The notes: generated by a model not told the origin, from the sequence alone. Shown: positions 1 to 10,391, numbered from the stretch's first letter. The stretch: 64,000 nt of DNA from CFX5 sp023384495 (GCA_048499455.1 JASNZV010000001.1:434001-498000); one strand, 5' to 3'. Numbers and translations: made by a program.

Positions 1-219
1 GCGCTGATCTGGTTTGGCCTCATGGCGCGGCGGCTGTGGCAGGGCATCCGGCAGGGCGCGCAGCCCGTGCTCAGCCTGGGGTTGCTGGCCGCGCTGACCG
101 CCGCGCTGGCGCACGGCCTCATCGACGCCAGCTACGCCCTCCCCGACCTGATGATCGTGTGGGCGCTGATGGGAGCGATGAGCGCTACCGGATCTTCTCG
201 ATCCCCTCGGCCAGCGTGA
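1..219 (+). CDS. C-terminal fragment of an O-antigen ligase/polymerase-like membrane protein (partial)
   Basis: The reading frame is open from base 1 and stops at 217-219, so only the last 72 or so residues are present. They are hydrophobic and contain an HGLIDASYALPDLMIVWALMG segment, which resembles the late His-Gly-Leu-hydrophobic helix of Wzy/WaaL O-antigen ligase-type proteins, enzymes that join or polymerise surface glycans at the membrane. The final ten residues are low-complexity and overlap the convergent thioredoxin-like gene by 35 bases. The upstream part lies outside the window, so the family call rests on a short tail and is tentative. Confidence 0.5.
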   Translation, partial: ALIWFGLMARRLWQGIRQGAQPVLSLGLLAALTAALAHGLIDASYALPDLMIVWALMGAMSATGSSRSPRPA

Positions 220-709
220 TGCGGTTCATCTCGCCGGCCCACAGGTGGCGGATCACGCCGCCGGCATCGATGAAATAGGTGGTGGGCATGCCGCGCAGGT
301 TGTAGAGGTTGCCCACGGCCAGGTTCGTATCCATGAGGATGGGAAAGGTGACCCCATACTCCTCCACAAAGGGCGCAACGATATGCTCGGGCTCTCCCTG
401 GTCGACGCCGAGGATGAGCGCCCGGCCAGCGTACTGTTCCGCCGTGGCCTGGAGCGCGGGCATCTCGCGGCGGCACGGGTCACACCAGGTGGCCCAGAAG
501 TTGAGCACCACCGGCGTCCCCCGCAACTCAGACAGAGTGTAGGTTTCGCCATCCAGCGCGGTTAGCGTAAAGTCGGGCGCGGGGTAGCCCACAGCGGGCT
601 GCGGGCTGCGCTCGGCCTCGTCATTGGCCGTGGCCGGGACCTGGCTCAACCAGACCCAGCCACCCCCCGCGATGAGGATGGCGAGAAAGACGATATGCCA
701 ACGGTTCAT
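185..709 (-). CDS. TlpA/ResA-type membrane-anchored thiol-disulfide oxidoreductase
   Basis: A 174-residue protein with one N-terminal membrane segment (residues about 6-22) followed by a thioredoxin fold facing outside. The AhpC/TSA-Redoxin start PAPDFTL is near residue 44, the redox-active pair is WCDPC (Cys76 and Cys79), and the cis-proline loop GMPTTYFID follows near residue 141. Such proteins reduce or oxidise exported cysteine pairs, for example apocytochrome c. The ATG at 709 has no clear Shine-Dalgarno. The gene is preceded by a copy of the 67-bp palindrome-ended repeat (721-788). Its substrate is not evident from the neighbours. Confidence 0.88.
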   Translation of the reverse strand: MNRWHIVFLAILIAGGGWVWLSQVPATANDEAERSPQPAVGYPAPDFTLTALDGETYTLSELRGTPVVLNFWATWCDPCRREMPALQATAEQYAGRALILGVDQGEPEHIVAPFVEEYGVTFPILMDTNLAVGNLYNLRGMPTTYFIDAGGVIRHLWAGEMNRITLAEGIEKIR

Positions 710-720
710 GCGGATTCAAC

Positions 721-788
721 TATATTCGTGGTTGTTTGAAAATGACTCTTCTGCGGCGGCAAAATCGTTTTTTTTCAAACAGAACTCA
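721..788 (-). repeat. 67-bp palindrome-ended repeat, copy B
   Basis: Read on the minus strand it begins TGAGTTCTGTTTGAAAA, has a TTTTGCC core, and ends TTTTCAAACAACCAC then GAATATA. It matches copies A (53388-53454) and C (13386-13452) over both ends and is almost the same length. The inward-facing GTTTGAAAA and TTTTCAAAC arms could form a cruciform or bind a dimeric protein. The TGA that opens the repeat is also the stop codon of the antitoxin gene, so the repeat abuts or has replaced the antitoxin's 3' end. Confidence 0.75.
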
Positions 789-1124
789 GTTTAGTTGCTG
801 CGATGCAATAGCCAGCTGCTGCGCGCCGGGAAACGGGCGCACGACCACAGAAACTTCCACCTGGCGATTGAGCCGGTTGAGAATGGTTATGAGCCGATCA
901 ATCGTGAAGCGGCCCAGGTTTGCCCGCCTTATTCGAGAAAAGTCGGCCGCGGCGATCCCGGTCAACCCCTCAGCCTCACGCACGGTCAATTCCCGTTCAT
1001 CCAGTGTTTTGATGATTTGGCCAGCCAGGATGCTGCGGAGTTGTTCTGCATCCGCGTTTGGAACGTCAAAGTCGCGGAAGACGTTGCCGCTGCCACGCAC
1101 TAATTCCATTTCCTCATCGTTCAT
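786..1124 (-). CDS. XRE-family antitoxin (HigA-like)
   Basis: A 112-residue DNA-binding protein. Residues about 35-85 form a helix-turn-helix of the short XRE/HTH_37 type (LTVREAEGLTGIAAADFSRI, then the LGRFTIDRLITILNRL recognition and support helices). It overlaps the upstream RelE-like toxin gene by four bases (1121-1124), so the two are translationally coupled in the toxin-first order typical of higBA. It should neutralise the toxin and repress the operon through the palindromes at 1478-1505. The stop codon lies inside repeat B. Confidence 0.85.
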   Translation of the reverse strand: MNDEEMELVRGSGNVFRDFDVPNADAEQLRSILAGQIIKTLDERELTVREAEGLTGIAAADFSRIRRANLGRFTIDRLITILNRLNRQVEVSVVVRPFPGAQQLAIASQQLN

Positions 1125-1477
1125 GCCAACATTTCCTTCAAACGCCTTAGCCGTGCTTGTATCAGGTCAATCTCCGCTTTGGGTGTTTTGATCCCGGTCT
1201 TCGACTTCTTTTGGAAAGCATGGATCACCCAAATATCTGTATCCAATTGCAGCGCATAAATTACTCGGTACGCATTCCCCCGATGGGGAAGCGCAATCTC
1301 AAGGATACCGGGTTCAAAGCCTCTGAGCGGTTTGGCGATGTCGGCCTTTCCCCCTTCGGCAGCAACTGCTAGAGCCCGGAGAATCTCCAAACGAGCGCCT
1401 TCGGGAAACTTTTCAAACTCCTTTCGGGCCGCTTTGATCCATGAAATGCGCCTGGTGTCTCTCACCATATCATACAT
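1121..1477 (-). CDS. RelE/HigB-like toxin (phage Gp49-like family)
   Basis: The protein of 118 residues has the Gp49-like/DUF891 pattern of RelE-superfamily mRNA endonucleases: KAARKEFEKFPEGARLEIL, KPLRGFEPGILEIAL, YRVIYALQLDTDIWVIHAFQKKSKTGIKTP. The HAFQKKS segment is the usual conserved core. A longer open frame reaches 1564, but the operator palindromes at 1478-1505 sit directly before the ATG at 1477. That makes 1477, or the in-frame ATG at 1468, the likely start, possibly on a leaderless message. Partner is the XRE antitoxin that overlaps its stop. Confidence 0.85.
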   Translation of the reverse strand: MYDMVRDTRRISWIKAARKEFEKFPEGARLEILRALAVAAEGGKADIAKPLRGFEPGILEIALPHRGNAYRVIYALQLDTDIWVIHAFQKKSKTGIKTPKAEIDLIQARLRRLKEMLA

Positions 1478-1505
1478 GTTGTCATATTTGACAACGAATG
1501 TCAAA
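1478..1505. promoter_or_regulatory. Overlapping palindromic operator of the toxin-antitoxin operon
   Basis: Two perfect palindromes share a half-site: GTTGTCA-TATT-TGACAAC (1478-1495) and TTTGACA-ACGAA-TGTCAAA (1487-1505). The array ends one base before the toxin ATG. Alternating TTGACA-like half-sites directly at the start codon are what an autoregulated XRE antitoxin would bind; the binding itself is inferred. Confidence 0.65.
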
Positions 1506-1574
1506 TTTGGCGTGGTAAATTCAACATAGGGCGAGGTGGGGAAACCGGAACTCACGCACCACACTCGATCCCCC

Positions 1575-2987
<1,413 letters not shown>

Positions 2988-3032
2988 ATGAATGCTCCTA
3001 TTCTTTCTTCGTTTTGCGTGTTCCTCACTTTA

Positions 3033-4166
3033 TCATGGTCTGCGCCAGGAGAAAAACGTCCGCCGCTGTGTGGGGCGACTTTCGGGCGGGCGGACAAAGA
3101 GCCCCCCGTCGGTGATGCGCAGAAAGAGCGCGGCTTCGCCCCAGGTCGGGTCCTGGGCGGTGATCCAGCGCAGCCGGCGCGCTTCGGTCAGGGCCAGATC
3201 GACCGGCGTCAGGTCGGCGACGGCGCGATAGAAGTCGTCGGCAAGGGGAAGATGGGCGGCAGGCGGCAGCGGTTGGTGGATGGCGACCGCCGCCGGCAGC
3301 CCACGCCGCAACAGTTGCTGCGCCACGCCGATAAACGGGTTTTGTCGGGCCGGTTGCGCCGTGGGGCACGCCTGCAGGGTGACCAGCCGCAGGGCAAAAT
3401 GGTCATGCACCAGCGCGCCCAGATGTTGGCTGTTGACCGGGCGCGTGCGGCCCATCTCGTTTTCAAAGAGCAGCCGGTGTTCCTGCGCCAACCCATCATA
3501 GACGCCGTGGCCAATGTAGTGGAGGATGTGGTATTGGTTGTTGCGCAGCCGCCGCTGTAGTTCATGCACCGTGGCGGGGATCAGGCGCTCCAGCACCATT
3601 TTGCGCTCCACGGCCAGGTGATCGAGCGTGTCGACCAGACGCAACCACACATCCTCTTCATCGTAGAGCGGTTGCCCCCCCGGGTTGGCCACAACCACCA
3701 GCATCCGCAGCGGCGGCTCGACGCGAAAGGGCGCCACCGGCTGCTTGAGGTCCACATGGCGCACCAGCGGCGTGTGCGGCGTGAGCCCGGCAAACTCCTG
3801 GCGCTGGGGGTCATATAGGTATTCCCATGGTAGGTCGGCATATTCAGGCGCAGCCTGGACGTTGAGGCGTAGCCGCAGATGGGCGCGTTGTTCATAGGCC
3901 AGACGCAGGCTCTCGTCCCAGCAGAGGCGGATATTACCGGTGAAGATCGCCCGATAAAGACGCTCACCCACTTGGCGGATAGTCTGCTGCGCCTCTGTGC
4001 CGCTTTGAGTCAGGAGCGACTGGTGAAACGACGTCACTTCGCGTTGGGAGAGCGGTGGCTGGAATGGCCCCACGGCTTCATCCGCCGGCGAGGCAGTCAC
4101 CCGCACAAATTCACCGTCGTCGGTGCGATCCAACGCCAGGTCAAAATTGAAAAATGTTCGTTCCAT
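3033..4166 (-). CDS. CHAT-domain (caspase-like) protease
   Basis: A protein of 377 residues. The C-terminal half is a CHAT domain, a caspase-fold cysteine protease. The catalytic His is in HYIGHGVYDG (about residue 220) and the Cys in TLQACPTAQ (about residue 266), so the dyad looks intact. The last part, PVDLALTEARRLRW then WGEAALFLRI, is the usual CHAT ending. The N-terminal 130 residues resemble the beta-rich domain that precedes many CHATs. It begins 16 bases after the BTAD-STAND gene stop, on the same strand, so it is the third gene of that operon. An upstream TTG start at 4205 would overlap the preceding gene; the ATG at 4166 is preferred. Confidence 0.85.
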   Translation of the reverse strand: MERTFFNFDLALDRTDDGEFVRVTASPADEAVGPFQPPLSQREVTSFHQSLLTQSGTEAQQTIRQVGERLYRAIFTGNIRLCWDESLRLAYEQRAHLRLRLNVQAAPEYADLPWEYLYDPQRQEFAGLTPHTPLVRHVDLKQPVAPFRVEPPLRMLVVVANPGGQPLYDEEDVWLRLVDTLDHLAVERKMVLERLIPATVHELQRRLRNNQYHILHYIGHGVYDGLAQEHRLLFENEMGRTRPVNSQHLGALVHDHFALRLVTLQACPTAQPARQNPFIGVAQQLLRRGLPAAVAIHQPLPPAAHLPLADDFYRAVADLTPVDLALTEARRLRWITAQDPTWGEAALFLRITDGGLFVRPPESRPTQRRTFFSWRRP

Positions 4167-4182
4167 GAAATTATGGACTACT

Positions 4183-7100
4183 TCATATCGCAAGGGCGAG
4201 CGCAATCGCCTGGGGTGGGGTCAACTCCTGGCCTTCGTCCCACAGTTGGTTCACCATCGCAGAGTCAAGCGCAGCGCGCAAGCGCGCTTCGTAGCGATCA
4301 TACTCGGCCTGGTCGGCGGGGGCCGGCGTAACGCCCAGGTTGCGCAGTTCTTTGACGCCAGCGCTAAAGAGCCGAACCGCGCGCGCCATCTGCCCCGCCT
4401 CGGTCGCCACACACCCTAATCCCACCAGGCACATGGCGCAGTTCTCTTTGTCGGGCAGTTCCAGGCCCAGGCGCAGGCAATCGCGCAACAGCGCGGCGGC
4501 GCGCTCCACATTGCCCCGGTGGAGCGCGATATAGGCCAGGTTGTGCATCAACATCATGCGCCGCGCCTTTTGGCCCAGCGCGTCAGCGTGAATCATGGCT
4601 TCATTATAAACGATCTCCGCCTGTTCATCATCACCCTCTTGTCGGGCCAATTCGCCAAGCGACGTCAGCACGAAGGCAATGGCGGCCCGGTCTTGGCTGG
4701 CGCGCGCGGCGGCGAGCGCCCGGCCATAGAGTTCGTGCGCCTGCGCCGGGTCACCGCGCATCAGGTGGACCGCGGCCAGGATGTTGAGCGCATAGGGCGG
4801 CCGGTGCAGGTCGCCCGCCTGACTCGACCGCGCCAGACTTTCACGGAGCAGCGCCTCCGCCTCGTCATAGCGCCCGCGGCGGTTGGCCAGCCGGCCCAGC
4901 CCATAGAGCGCATCCGCCGCGCCCTGGGCGTCGCCAACGGTGCGATAGAGGGCGAGGCTCTGCTCGAAGCGCGGCCTCGCCTCTTCAAAATCACCTTGCA
5001 TGTGGACGATGGCGCCGAGGGCGCAGAACGCTTTGGCGCGCAGCGCGGGCGGCGCATCTGGCGTTGCGGCCAGCGCCCGTTCCAGCCAACGGCGCCCCTC
5101 AGCCCAATAGCCGGCAGTGAGCCAGAAGTGGCCCAGCGTGGCGGCGACTTCCAGGGCCATCGGCTGGGCTGCGGTGGGGTCGTCAAGCAACCACTGCATG
5201 GCGGCGCGCCAGTTCTCCTGTTCCTGTTCCAGCCGTTTGAGCCAGTCGATCTGCGCGGCGCCCTTTAAGAGAGGCTCCGCTGTTTTGGCAAACGCCAGGA
5301 CATAGCCCGCATGACGGCGGCGCGCGGCGCCATCCTCCCCTTGCTGTATGAGCAGCTCAAGCGCAAAGTCACGGATGATCGACAACATGGCAAAGCGCAC
5401 ATCCATCTCGGCCCACGGGGTTGGAACCGCCGCCGCCGGATTGGCGGGCGCGGTGATGGGCTCACCATCGGGCCAGGGCTGCTCCACGCGGGCCAACAAG
5501 CTGTTATCCACCAACGTCTCCAGGCCGGCCAGTGGGTCCAATTCGCCGCCGATGTCACAGACTGCCTCGACTGCGTCAAACGAAAAGCTGCCCGCAAAGA
5601 CGGCTAACCGCCGAAAGAAGCGCTGCTCTGCCGGCCCGAGCAGGTCATAACTCCAGGTCAGCGTCGCGCGCAGCGTCTGATGCCGTTCCGCCAGCGTGCG
5701 GTTGCGGTCGACCAGAAATGCGAGCCGGGCGCCGAACGCGTTGGTCAGGCGCGCCAACAACGAATGCGGGGTAAGCACCTTGGTGCGGGCGGCGGCCAGT
5801 TCGAGCGCCAGGGGCAGCCCATCCAACTGGCGGCAGATGGCGGCGACGGCGGCGGCATTGTGCTGGTTGAGCACAAAGTTGGGGTTGGCGGCCCGGCTGC
5901 GGGTGACAAAGAGCGCCACTGCGTCATAGCGGGCGAGCGCATCGATCGCGGGCAGGTGGTCAGGGTCGGGCGCCGACAGCGGGCCCAGCACAAACTCGTG
6001 TTCGCCGTAGATGCGCAGCAACGTGCGGCTAGTCACCACTACCTGCAGCCCCGGCGCCGCGCGCAACAGGTCAACCACCAGCCCGGCTGTGTGGGTGATC
6101 TGCTCGAAGTTGTCGAGCAAAAGCAAAAGACGCCGGCTGCGCAGATACTCGGTGAGGGTTGTCCAGAGCGTTGCCGCGCCGCTTTCGCGCAGCCCCAAGG
6201 CGTCGGCAATCGTCGCCGCCACTTGCGGCGCATCCTGGACGGCGGCCAGTGAAACAAAAAAGCAGCCGTCGGGATAGCGCCCAGGCTCATCGTGGCGCAG
6301 GCGTGTGGCAACTTCCAGCGCGAGCCGGGTTTTGCCACAGCCACCCGGCCCGGTCAATGTCAGCAGGCGGACCGCGGCGGCTGGCGATGTGAGCAGGCCG
6401 CGCACGGCGGCCACCTCCTCGGCGCGCCCGATAAAGGTGGTCAATTGGGCGGGCAGGTTGCCCGGCGGCGCATCCGGCCCGTGGTGGGAAACGGCGGGCT
6501 GCGCGCCGGGTTCAGCACCCTTCAGGTCGAGCGGGGGCCGGTCTGTGGGGGCGACGAGTTGGCGGGCGATCGCATCGTAGAGCGCGCTTGTCTCCAGCAT
6601 GGGCTGGGCGTCGAGCGCGTCGCGCAGGCGCTGGGCAAAGCGCTGAAATTCGTGCAGCGCGCCCGTGCGGTCGCCCACCGCGCGCCGCAAGCTCATGAGA
6701 TGGCGCACCACATCTTCGCGCAGCGGCTCGTGTTGCAGCAACTGTTCGGCGTAGGCAATGGCCGCCGGATCATCGTGCGCGGCGTGACGTTGATGCGTCA
6801 GTTGCAGCAGGCAATCGATCAGGCGCGTGCGCAGGCGCTCCCGGTGTGCAATGGCCCAATCTTCATAGAGGCCGGGGAGGAGATCGGCCCCATAATAGGC
6901 AACCGCGTCGACCAGACGGTGGGGCTGGGCGGCGGCTTCCTCAAAGGCGGCGATGTCTGTCCAGGCGTCCGCGGCGGGATTCCACTGGATCGTCTCGTTG
7001 CTCACCAGCAGCCAGGGTTGTTGTGCGGGCGCCGCGGGCAGCGCCCGCCGCAGGTCATGCAGGTGGCGGCGGAGGTTGCCCCGCGCCTCGGCTTCACCCA

Positions 7101-7263
7101 CATCGGGCCACAAGATGTAGGCCAACTGTGGCCGCGGGGTCGGTGCGCTGCGGTGGAGCAACAGATAGGCCAGCAGCGCGGTGGTTTTTGGTAAAGCGCT
7201 AAACCGAAACGGCTGGCCGTCCACCAATATACGCAGTGCGCCAAAGAGAAAAATTTGCATCAT
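4183..7263 (-). CDS. BTAD-STAND ATPase-TPR regulator (AfsR/SARP-like), second of a tandem pair
   Basis: About 1026 residues. The order is an OmpR-type winged helix (MMQIFLFGALRILVDGQPF to about residue 95), a bacterial transcriptional activator domain (to about 250), a STAND NTPase with Walker A GPGGCGKT near residue 309 and Walker B LLLLDNFEQI near 379, a winged-helix/ARC region (LDGLPLALELAAARTKVL), and many TPR units to the end. STAND proteins are ATP switches that oligomerise on sensing a ligand. The frame is open to 7635, but MMQIFLFGA matches the start of the paralogue, and its ATG overlaps the upstream stop in an ATGA, so 7263 is chosen. Confidence 0.87.
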   Translation of the reverse strand: MMQIFLFGALRILVDGQPFRFSALPKTTALLAYLLLHRSAPTPRPQLAYILWPDVGEAEARGNLRRHLHDLRRALPAAPAQQPWLLVSNETIQWNPAADAWTDIAAFEEAAAQPHRLVDAVAYYGADLLPGLYEDWAIAHRERLRTRLIDCLLQLTHQRHAAHDDPAAIAYAEQLLQHEPLREDVVRHLMSLRRAVGDRTGALHEFQRFAQRLRDALDAQPMLETSALYDAIARQLVAPTDRPPLDLKGAEPGAQPAVSHHGPDAPPGNLPAQLTTFIGRAEEVAAVRGLLTSPAAAVRLLTLTGPGGCGKTRLALEVATRLRHDEPGRYPDGCFFVSLAAVQDAPQVAATIADALGLRESGAATLWTTLTEYLRSRRLLLLLDNFEQITHTAGLVVDLLRAAPGLQVVVTSRTLLRIYGEHEFVLGPLSAPDPDHLPAIDALARYDAVALFVTRSRAANPNFVLNQHNAAAVAAICRQLDGLPLALELAAARTKVLTPHSLLARLTNAFGARLAFLVDRNRTLAERHQTLRATLTWSYDLLGPAEQRFFRRLAVFAGSFSFDAVEAVCDIGGELDPLAGLETLVDNSLLARVEQPWPDGEPITAPANPAAAVPTPWAEMDVRFAMLSIIRDFALELLIQQGEDGAARRRHAGYVLAFAKTAEPLLKGAAQIDWLKRLEQEQENWRAAMQWLLDDPTAAQPMALEVAATLGHFWLTAGYWAEGRRWLERALAATPDAPPALRAKAFCALGAIVHMQGDFEEARPRFEQSLALYRTVGDAQGAADALYGLGRLANRRGRYDEAEALLRESLARSSQAGDLHRPPYALNILAAVHLMRGDPAQAHELYGRALAAARASQDRAAIAFVLTSLGELARQEGDDEQAEIVYNEAMIHADALGQKARRMMLMHNLAYIALHRGNVERAAALLRDCLRLGLELPDKENCAMCLVGLGCVATEAGQMARAVRLFSAGVKELRNLGVTPAPADQAEYDRYEARLRAALDSAMVNQLWDEGQELTPPQAIALALAI

Positions 7264-10200
7264 GCGAGCATGAGGGCTTCTTCCAGCGGCGTCGACTGCC
7301 CAGCCGCCCACGCGGCTGCCAATTCGGCGGGCGGCAACCCCGCTTGCGCGGCCGCCAACGCCCGTTTCTGGATCGCCAGATCCGCCGGCAAGAGCTGCGC
7401 GCGTTCGGTTGCCAATGCGATTTCCGCCGCGGCCAACATCCTTGCGGCGAGCGCATGGCGTCGCTGTAGATTGGCGTTGTGGGCCAGCGCAATCAGGCCG
7501 GCGATCACGGCGCGCTGGTCGCCCAGCTTGCGGTTCAGGCGGATGCTCTCGTGGATCTGCGCCACAGCCTGGGCATGATCGCCCCGCGTCGCCACGATGA
7601 CCCCCAGCAGGCGAAGTAGGCGGGGGGGTTGCCACAGCTCGCCCAACTCGTGGAAGAGCGCCAGGGCGCGGCGGGCGTACGGCTCGGCTATATCGTACTC
7701 ATGTTCGACCACAGCCAGGTCGGCCAGGTTGGCCAAAATGATGCCGATGATATCACGGTCCGCTGCGCCTTCCGCCACGGGGAGCGCCTGACAATAGAGT
7801 TGCCTGGCCAACTCATACTCGTGTAGATCGAGGTGACAGATGATTCCCTGGATCGCCACAGTATAGGCCAGGCTCCACTGGTCGCCCAGGCCTTGGAAGA
7901 TGGCGGCGCTGTTGGCCAGCAGCTGCTGCATCTCGTCGAGGTCGCCATGCCGGCCAGCCCCGTGCGCCAGGTAGGCCAGCGCGTTGGCTTCCCCCCAGCG
8001 GTCACGGGTGGCGCGGAAGACGTGTAGGCTCTCTTCGAGCCATTGACGCGCTTGGGCTGGGTCATCGGCCAGGTGGGTATAGGCCAGGCTCATTTGGGCG
8101 CGATGGAGGGTGATCTGCTCGCCGGTTGCCCGGCTGATGTCGATGCTCTCGTGTAAATGGGCGCGGGCCTGTGTGTAATCGACATCGGTGTAGGCCAGTT
8201 CCAGTGCAGCGGCGGCGTAGAGCGCGGCGCCGCGCAGGGCCGTTGCCGGCTGGCTGGCCGGCATGGCGAGCACGCGCGCCATCCACTGCCGGCCCTCGGC
8301 CAGGCGCCCCCCCTTGATCCAGAAATAGTGCAGGGCGGTAGCCAAGGGCAGGGCCACATCGGCGCGCCCGCGATCGATGGCCCACGAGAGCGCCGCGCAC
8401 AGGTTGGCGTGTGCGCCCTCCAACTGGTGTAGCCAGGCATTTTGCTCGTGGCTTTGCAACGCAGTTGCGCCAGCCTGGGCAAAGGCCAGAAATGCGACGG
8501 CGTGGCGCTCGCGAAGGGATTCGGCTTCGGGCGCGCGCAGCAGGTGGGCGGCGGCATATTCGTGAATGGTGGCCAACAGGCGGAAGTAGATCTCGTTGTC
8601 GAACTCATACTGGCGCAGCAGACTATTGTTGACCAGAGCCTCAAGCCCGTTGAGCACATCGCCAACCGCTTCCAGATCGCAGATCGTCTCGGCCTGTTCC
8701 AGCGTGAAGCTGCCGGAGAAGACGGCCAGACGCGCCAACAGCGCCCGCTCGCGCGGTTCGAGGAGGTGGAAACTCCAATCAAGCGTGGCGCGCAACGTCT
8801 GATGCCGTTCGGCAGGCTGGCCGGGCTGCGCTGTCCCCCGGCCGGACAGAAAGGCCAGCGCGTTGTCAAGCCGGGCGAGGATGGCCTGGGGCGACAATAG
8901 CTTGCTGCGCGCGGCGGCCAGTTCAATAGCCAGGGGCAATCCATCCAGACGGGCGCAAATAGCGGTCACCGCGGCCACATTTTGCTCGGTGAGCGCAAAG
9001 TTCGGATTGGCCGCGCGGCTGCGCGCCATAAAGAGGGCAATCGACGCATAGCGGGCGGCAACGGCGGGCGGCAACGGCTCGTGGGTGTCGGGCAGCGCCA
9101 GCGGCGGCACAATGAACTCGTGCTCGCCATAGACGCGCAGCAGCGCGCGGCTGGTGGCGACGATGCGGAGGCCGGGCGCTGCGCCAAGCAGCGGGACAAG
9201 ATCGAGCGCGGCGGCAGTGAGATGCTCCAGGTTGTCGAGCACGAGTAAGAACCGGCGCGTGCGAAAATAATCTTGCAGGGCGTCGAGCAGCGACTTGCCC
9301 ACCGATACGCTGACACTGAGTGTATTGGCAATGGTGGGCAGAAGCAATTCGGGGTTCTCGACGGTCGCCAGCCAGACGACAAAGAGGCCATCGGGAAAGG
9401 CCGGGGGATTGATCCGGCAAAGGCGCGTCGCCGCCTCCAGCGCCAGGCGCGTCTTGCCGCTGCCGCCGGGGCCGGTGAGCGTGAGCAGCCGCACTCCCCC
9501 GGCTGACGAAAGCAACATCTGCTGCACGGCGGCCAACTCCTCGTCGCGGCCGATAAAGGTGGTCAATTGGGCGGGCAGGTTGTGAGGCGGCAGATTCTCG
9601 GCCTGTGGGGGCATGGGCGGCCCCACGGTGCTGGGGTGGCTGGGGGGTGGCGGCGTCTGGCGATCCCCGCGGGCGGCCAGCGCCAGCGTTTGCCGGGCAA
9701 TCGTCTCGTAGAGGGCGCTGGTTTCAAGCATGGGCGCCACATCCAGCTCGTCGCGCAGACGGTCGGCAAAGCGCCGGTACTCTTGCAGGGCGCCGGCGCG
9801 GTCGCCGCTCTGATGGCGCAGGTTCATCAGCTCGCGGACTACATCCTCGCGCAGCGGGTCGTGGTGGAGGATCTGCTGGGCCAGGGCAATCGCGTGGGGG
9901 TAGTCGTGGCCTGCGCGCGCCTCCTGCATCAGGCCGGCCAGGGCGTCAAAAAAGCAGAGCCGGAGTCGCTCCCGGTGGGCAAAAATCCAATCGTCATAAA
10001 GGTTGGGAAGCAAGTCGCCGCGGTACAGCTCGACCGCCTCGGCCAGCCGGTTGGCGTCTGCGGCGGCGGCGACAAAGGCGGCCACGTCGAGCCACGCGGG
10101 CGCGGCCGGATTCCACTGGACTGTGCCCTCTTCGGCAAGCACCCAGGGACAGCCTGTTCGAGCTGGCGGCAAGGCCTGGCGCAGGTCGTGGAGGTGGCGG

Positions 10201-10391
10201 CGCAGATTGGCGCGAGCCTCGGCCTGGCTTCGTTCGGGCCAGAGCAGGCCGGCAAGCCGATCCCGGGCAATCGGTTCGGGGTTGAGCAATAGATAGGCCC
10301 ACAGGGGAAGGGTCTTTGGCAGCGCCGAAAACGAGCGTGGCGTTTCCTGGTCAAACAGGCGCAAGGGGCCCAGCAGATGGATTCGCAGCAT
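7260..10391 (-). CDS. BTAD-STAND ATPase-TPR regulator (AfsR/SARP-like), first of a tandem pair
   Basis: About 1043 residues with the same architecture as its downstream neighbour: winged helix beginning MLRIHLLGPLRLF, BTAD, STAND NTPase (Walker A GPGGSGKT near residue 310, Walker B FLLVLDNLEHL near 384, LDGLPLAIELAAARSKLL), and a C-terminal TPR superhelix. The two proteins align end to end and are diverged tandem duplicates, sharing phrases such as RSRAANPNF and ERHQTLRATL. The ATG at 10391 is chosen over an upstream in-frame start because it starts the conserved domain. It heads the operon that ends in the CHAT protease. Target promoters or triggering ligands are not visible. Confidence 0.87.
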   Translation of the reverse strand: MLRIHLLGPLRLFDQETPRSFSALPKTLPLWAYLLLNPEPIARDRLAGLLWPERSQAEARANLRRHLHDLRQALPPARTGCPWVLAEEGTVQWNPAAPAWLDVAAFVAAAADANRLAEAVELYRGDLLPNLYDDWIFAHRERLRLCFFDALAGLMQEARAGHDYPHAIALAQQILHHDPLREDVVRELMNLRHQSGDRAGALQEYRRFADRLRDELDVAPMLETSALYETIARQTLALAARGDRQTPPPPSHPSTVGPPMPPQAENLPPHNLPAQLTTFIGRDEELAAVQQMLLSSAGGVRLLTLTGPGGSGKTRLALEAATRLCRINPPAFPDGLFVVWLATVENPELLLPTIANTLSVSVSVGKSLLDALQDYFRTRRFLLVLDNLEHLTAAALDLVPLLGAAPGLRIVATSRALLRVYGEHEFIVPPLALPDTHEPLPPAVAARYASIALFMARSRAANPNFALTEQNVAAVTAICARLDGLPLAIELAAARSKLLSPQAILARLDNALAFLSGRGTAQPGQPAERHQTLRATLDWSFHLLEPRERALLARLAVFSGSFTLEQAETICDLEAVGDVLNGLEALVNNSLLRQYEFDNEIYFRLLATIHEYAAAHLLRAPEAESLRERHAVAFLAFAQAGATALQSHEQNAWLHQLEGAHANLCAALSWAIDRGRADVALPLATALHYFWIKGGRLAEGRQWMARVLAMPASQPATALRGAALYAAAALELAYTDVDYTQARAHLHESIDISRATGEQITLHRAQMSLAYTHLADDPAQARQWLEESLHVFRATRDRWGEANALAYLAHGAGRHGDLDEMQQLLANSAAIFQGLGDQWSLAYTVAIQGIICHLDLHEYELARQLYCQALPVAEGAADRDIIGIILANLADLAVVEHEYDIAEPYARRALALFHELGELWQPPRLLRLLGVIVATRGDHAQAVAQIHESIRLNRKLGDQRAVIAGLIALAHNANLQRRHALAARMLAAAEIALATERAQLLPADLAIQKRALAAAQAGLPPAELAAAWAAGQSTPLEEALMLA

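Noticed and set aside
7264..7635. N-terminal extension of the second BTAD-STAND protein
   Set aside because: The extension is Arg/Gly/Pro-rich and overlaps the end of the upstream gene; the conserved winged helix starts at 7263 with an ATGA overlap.
3033..10391. SARP regulator pair of an antibiotic cluster
   Set aside because: No biosynthetic genes are nearby; the partner gene is a CHAT protease, so pathway-specific antibiotic control is unlikely.
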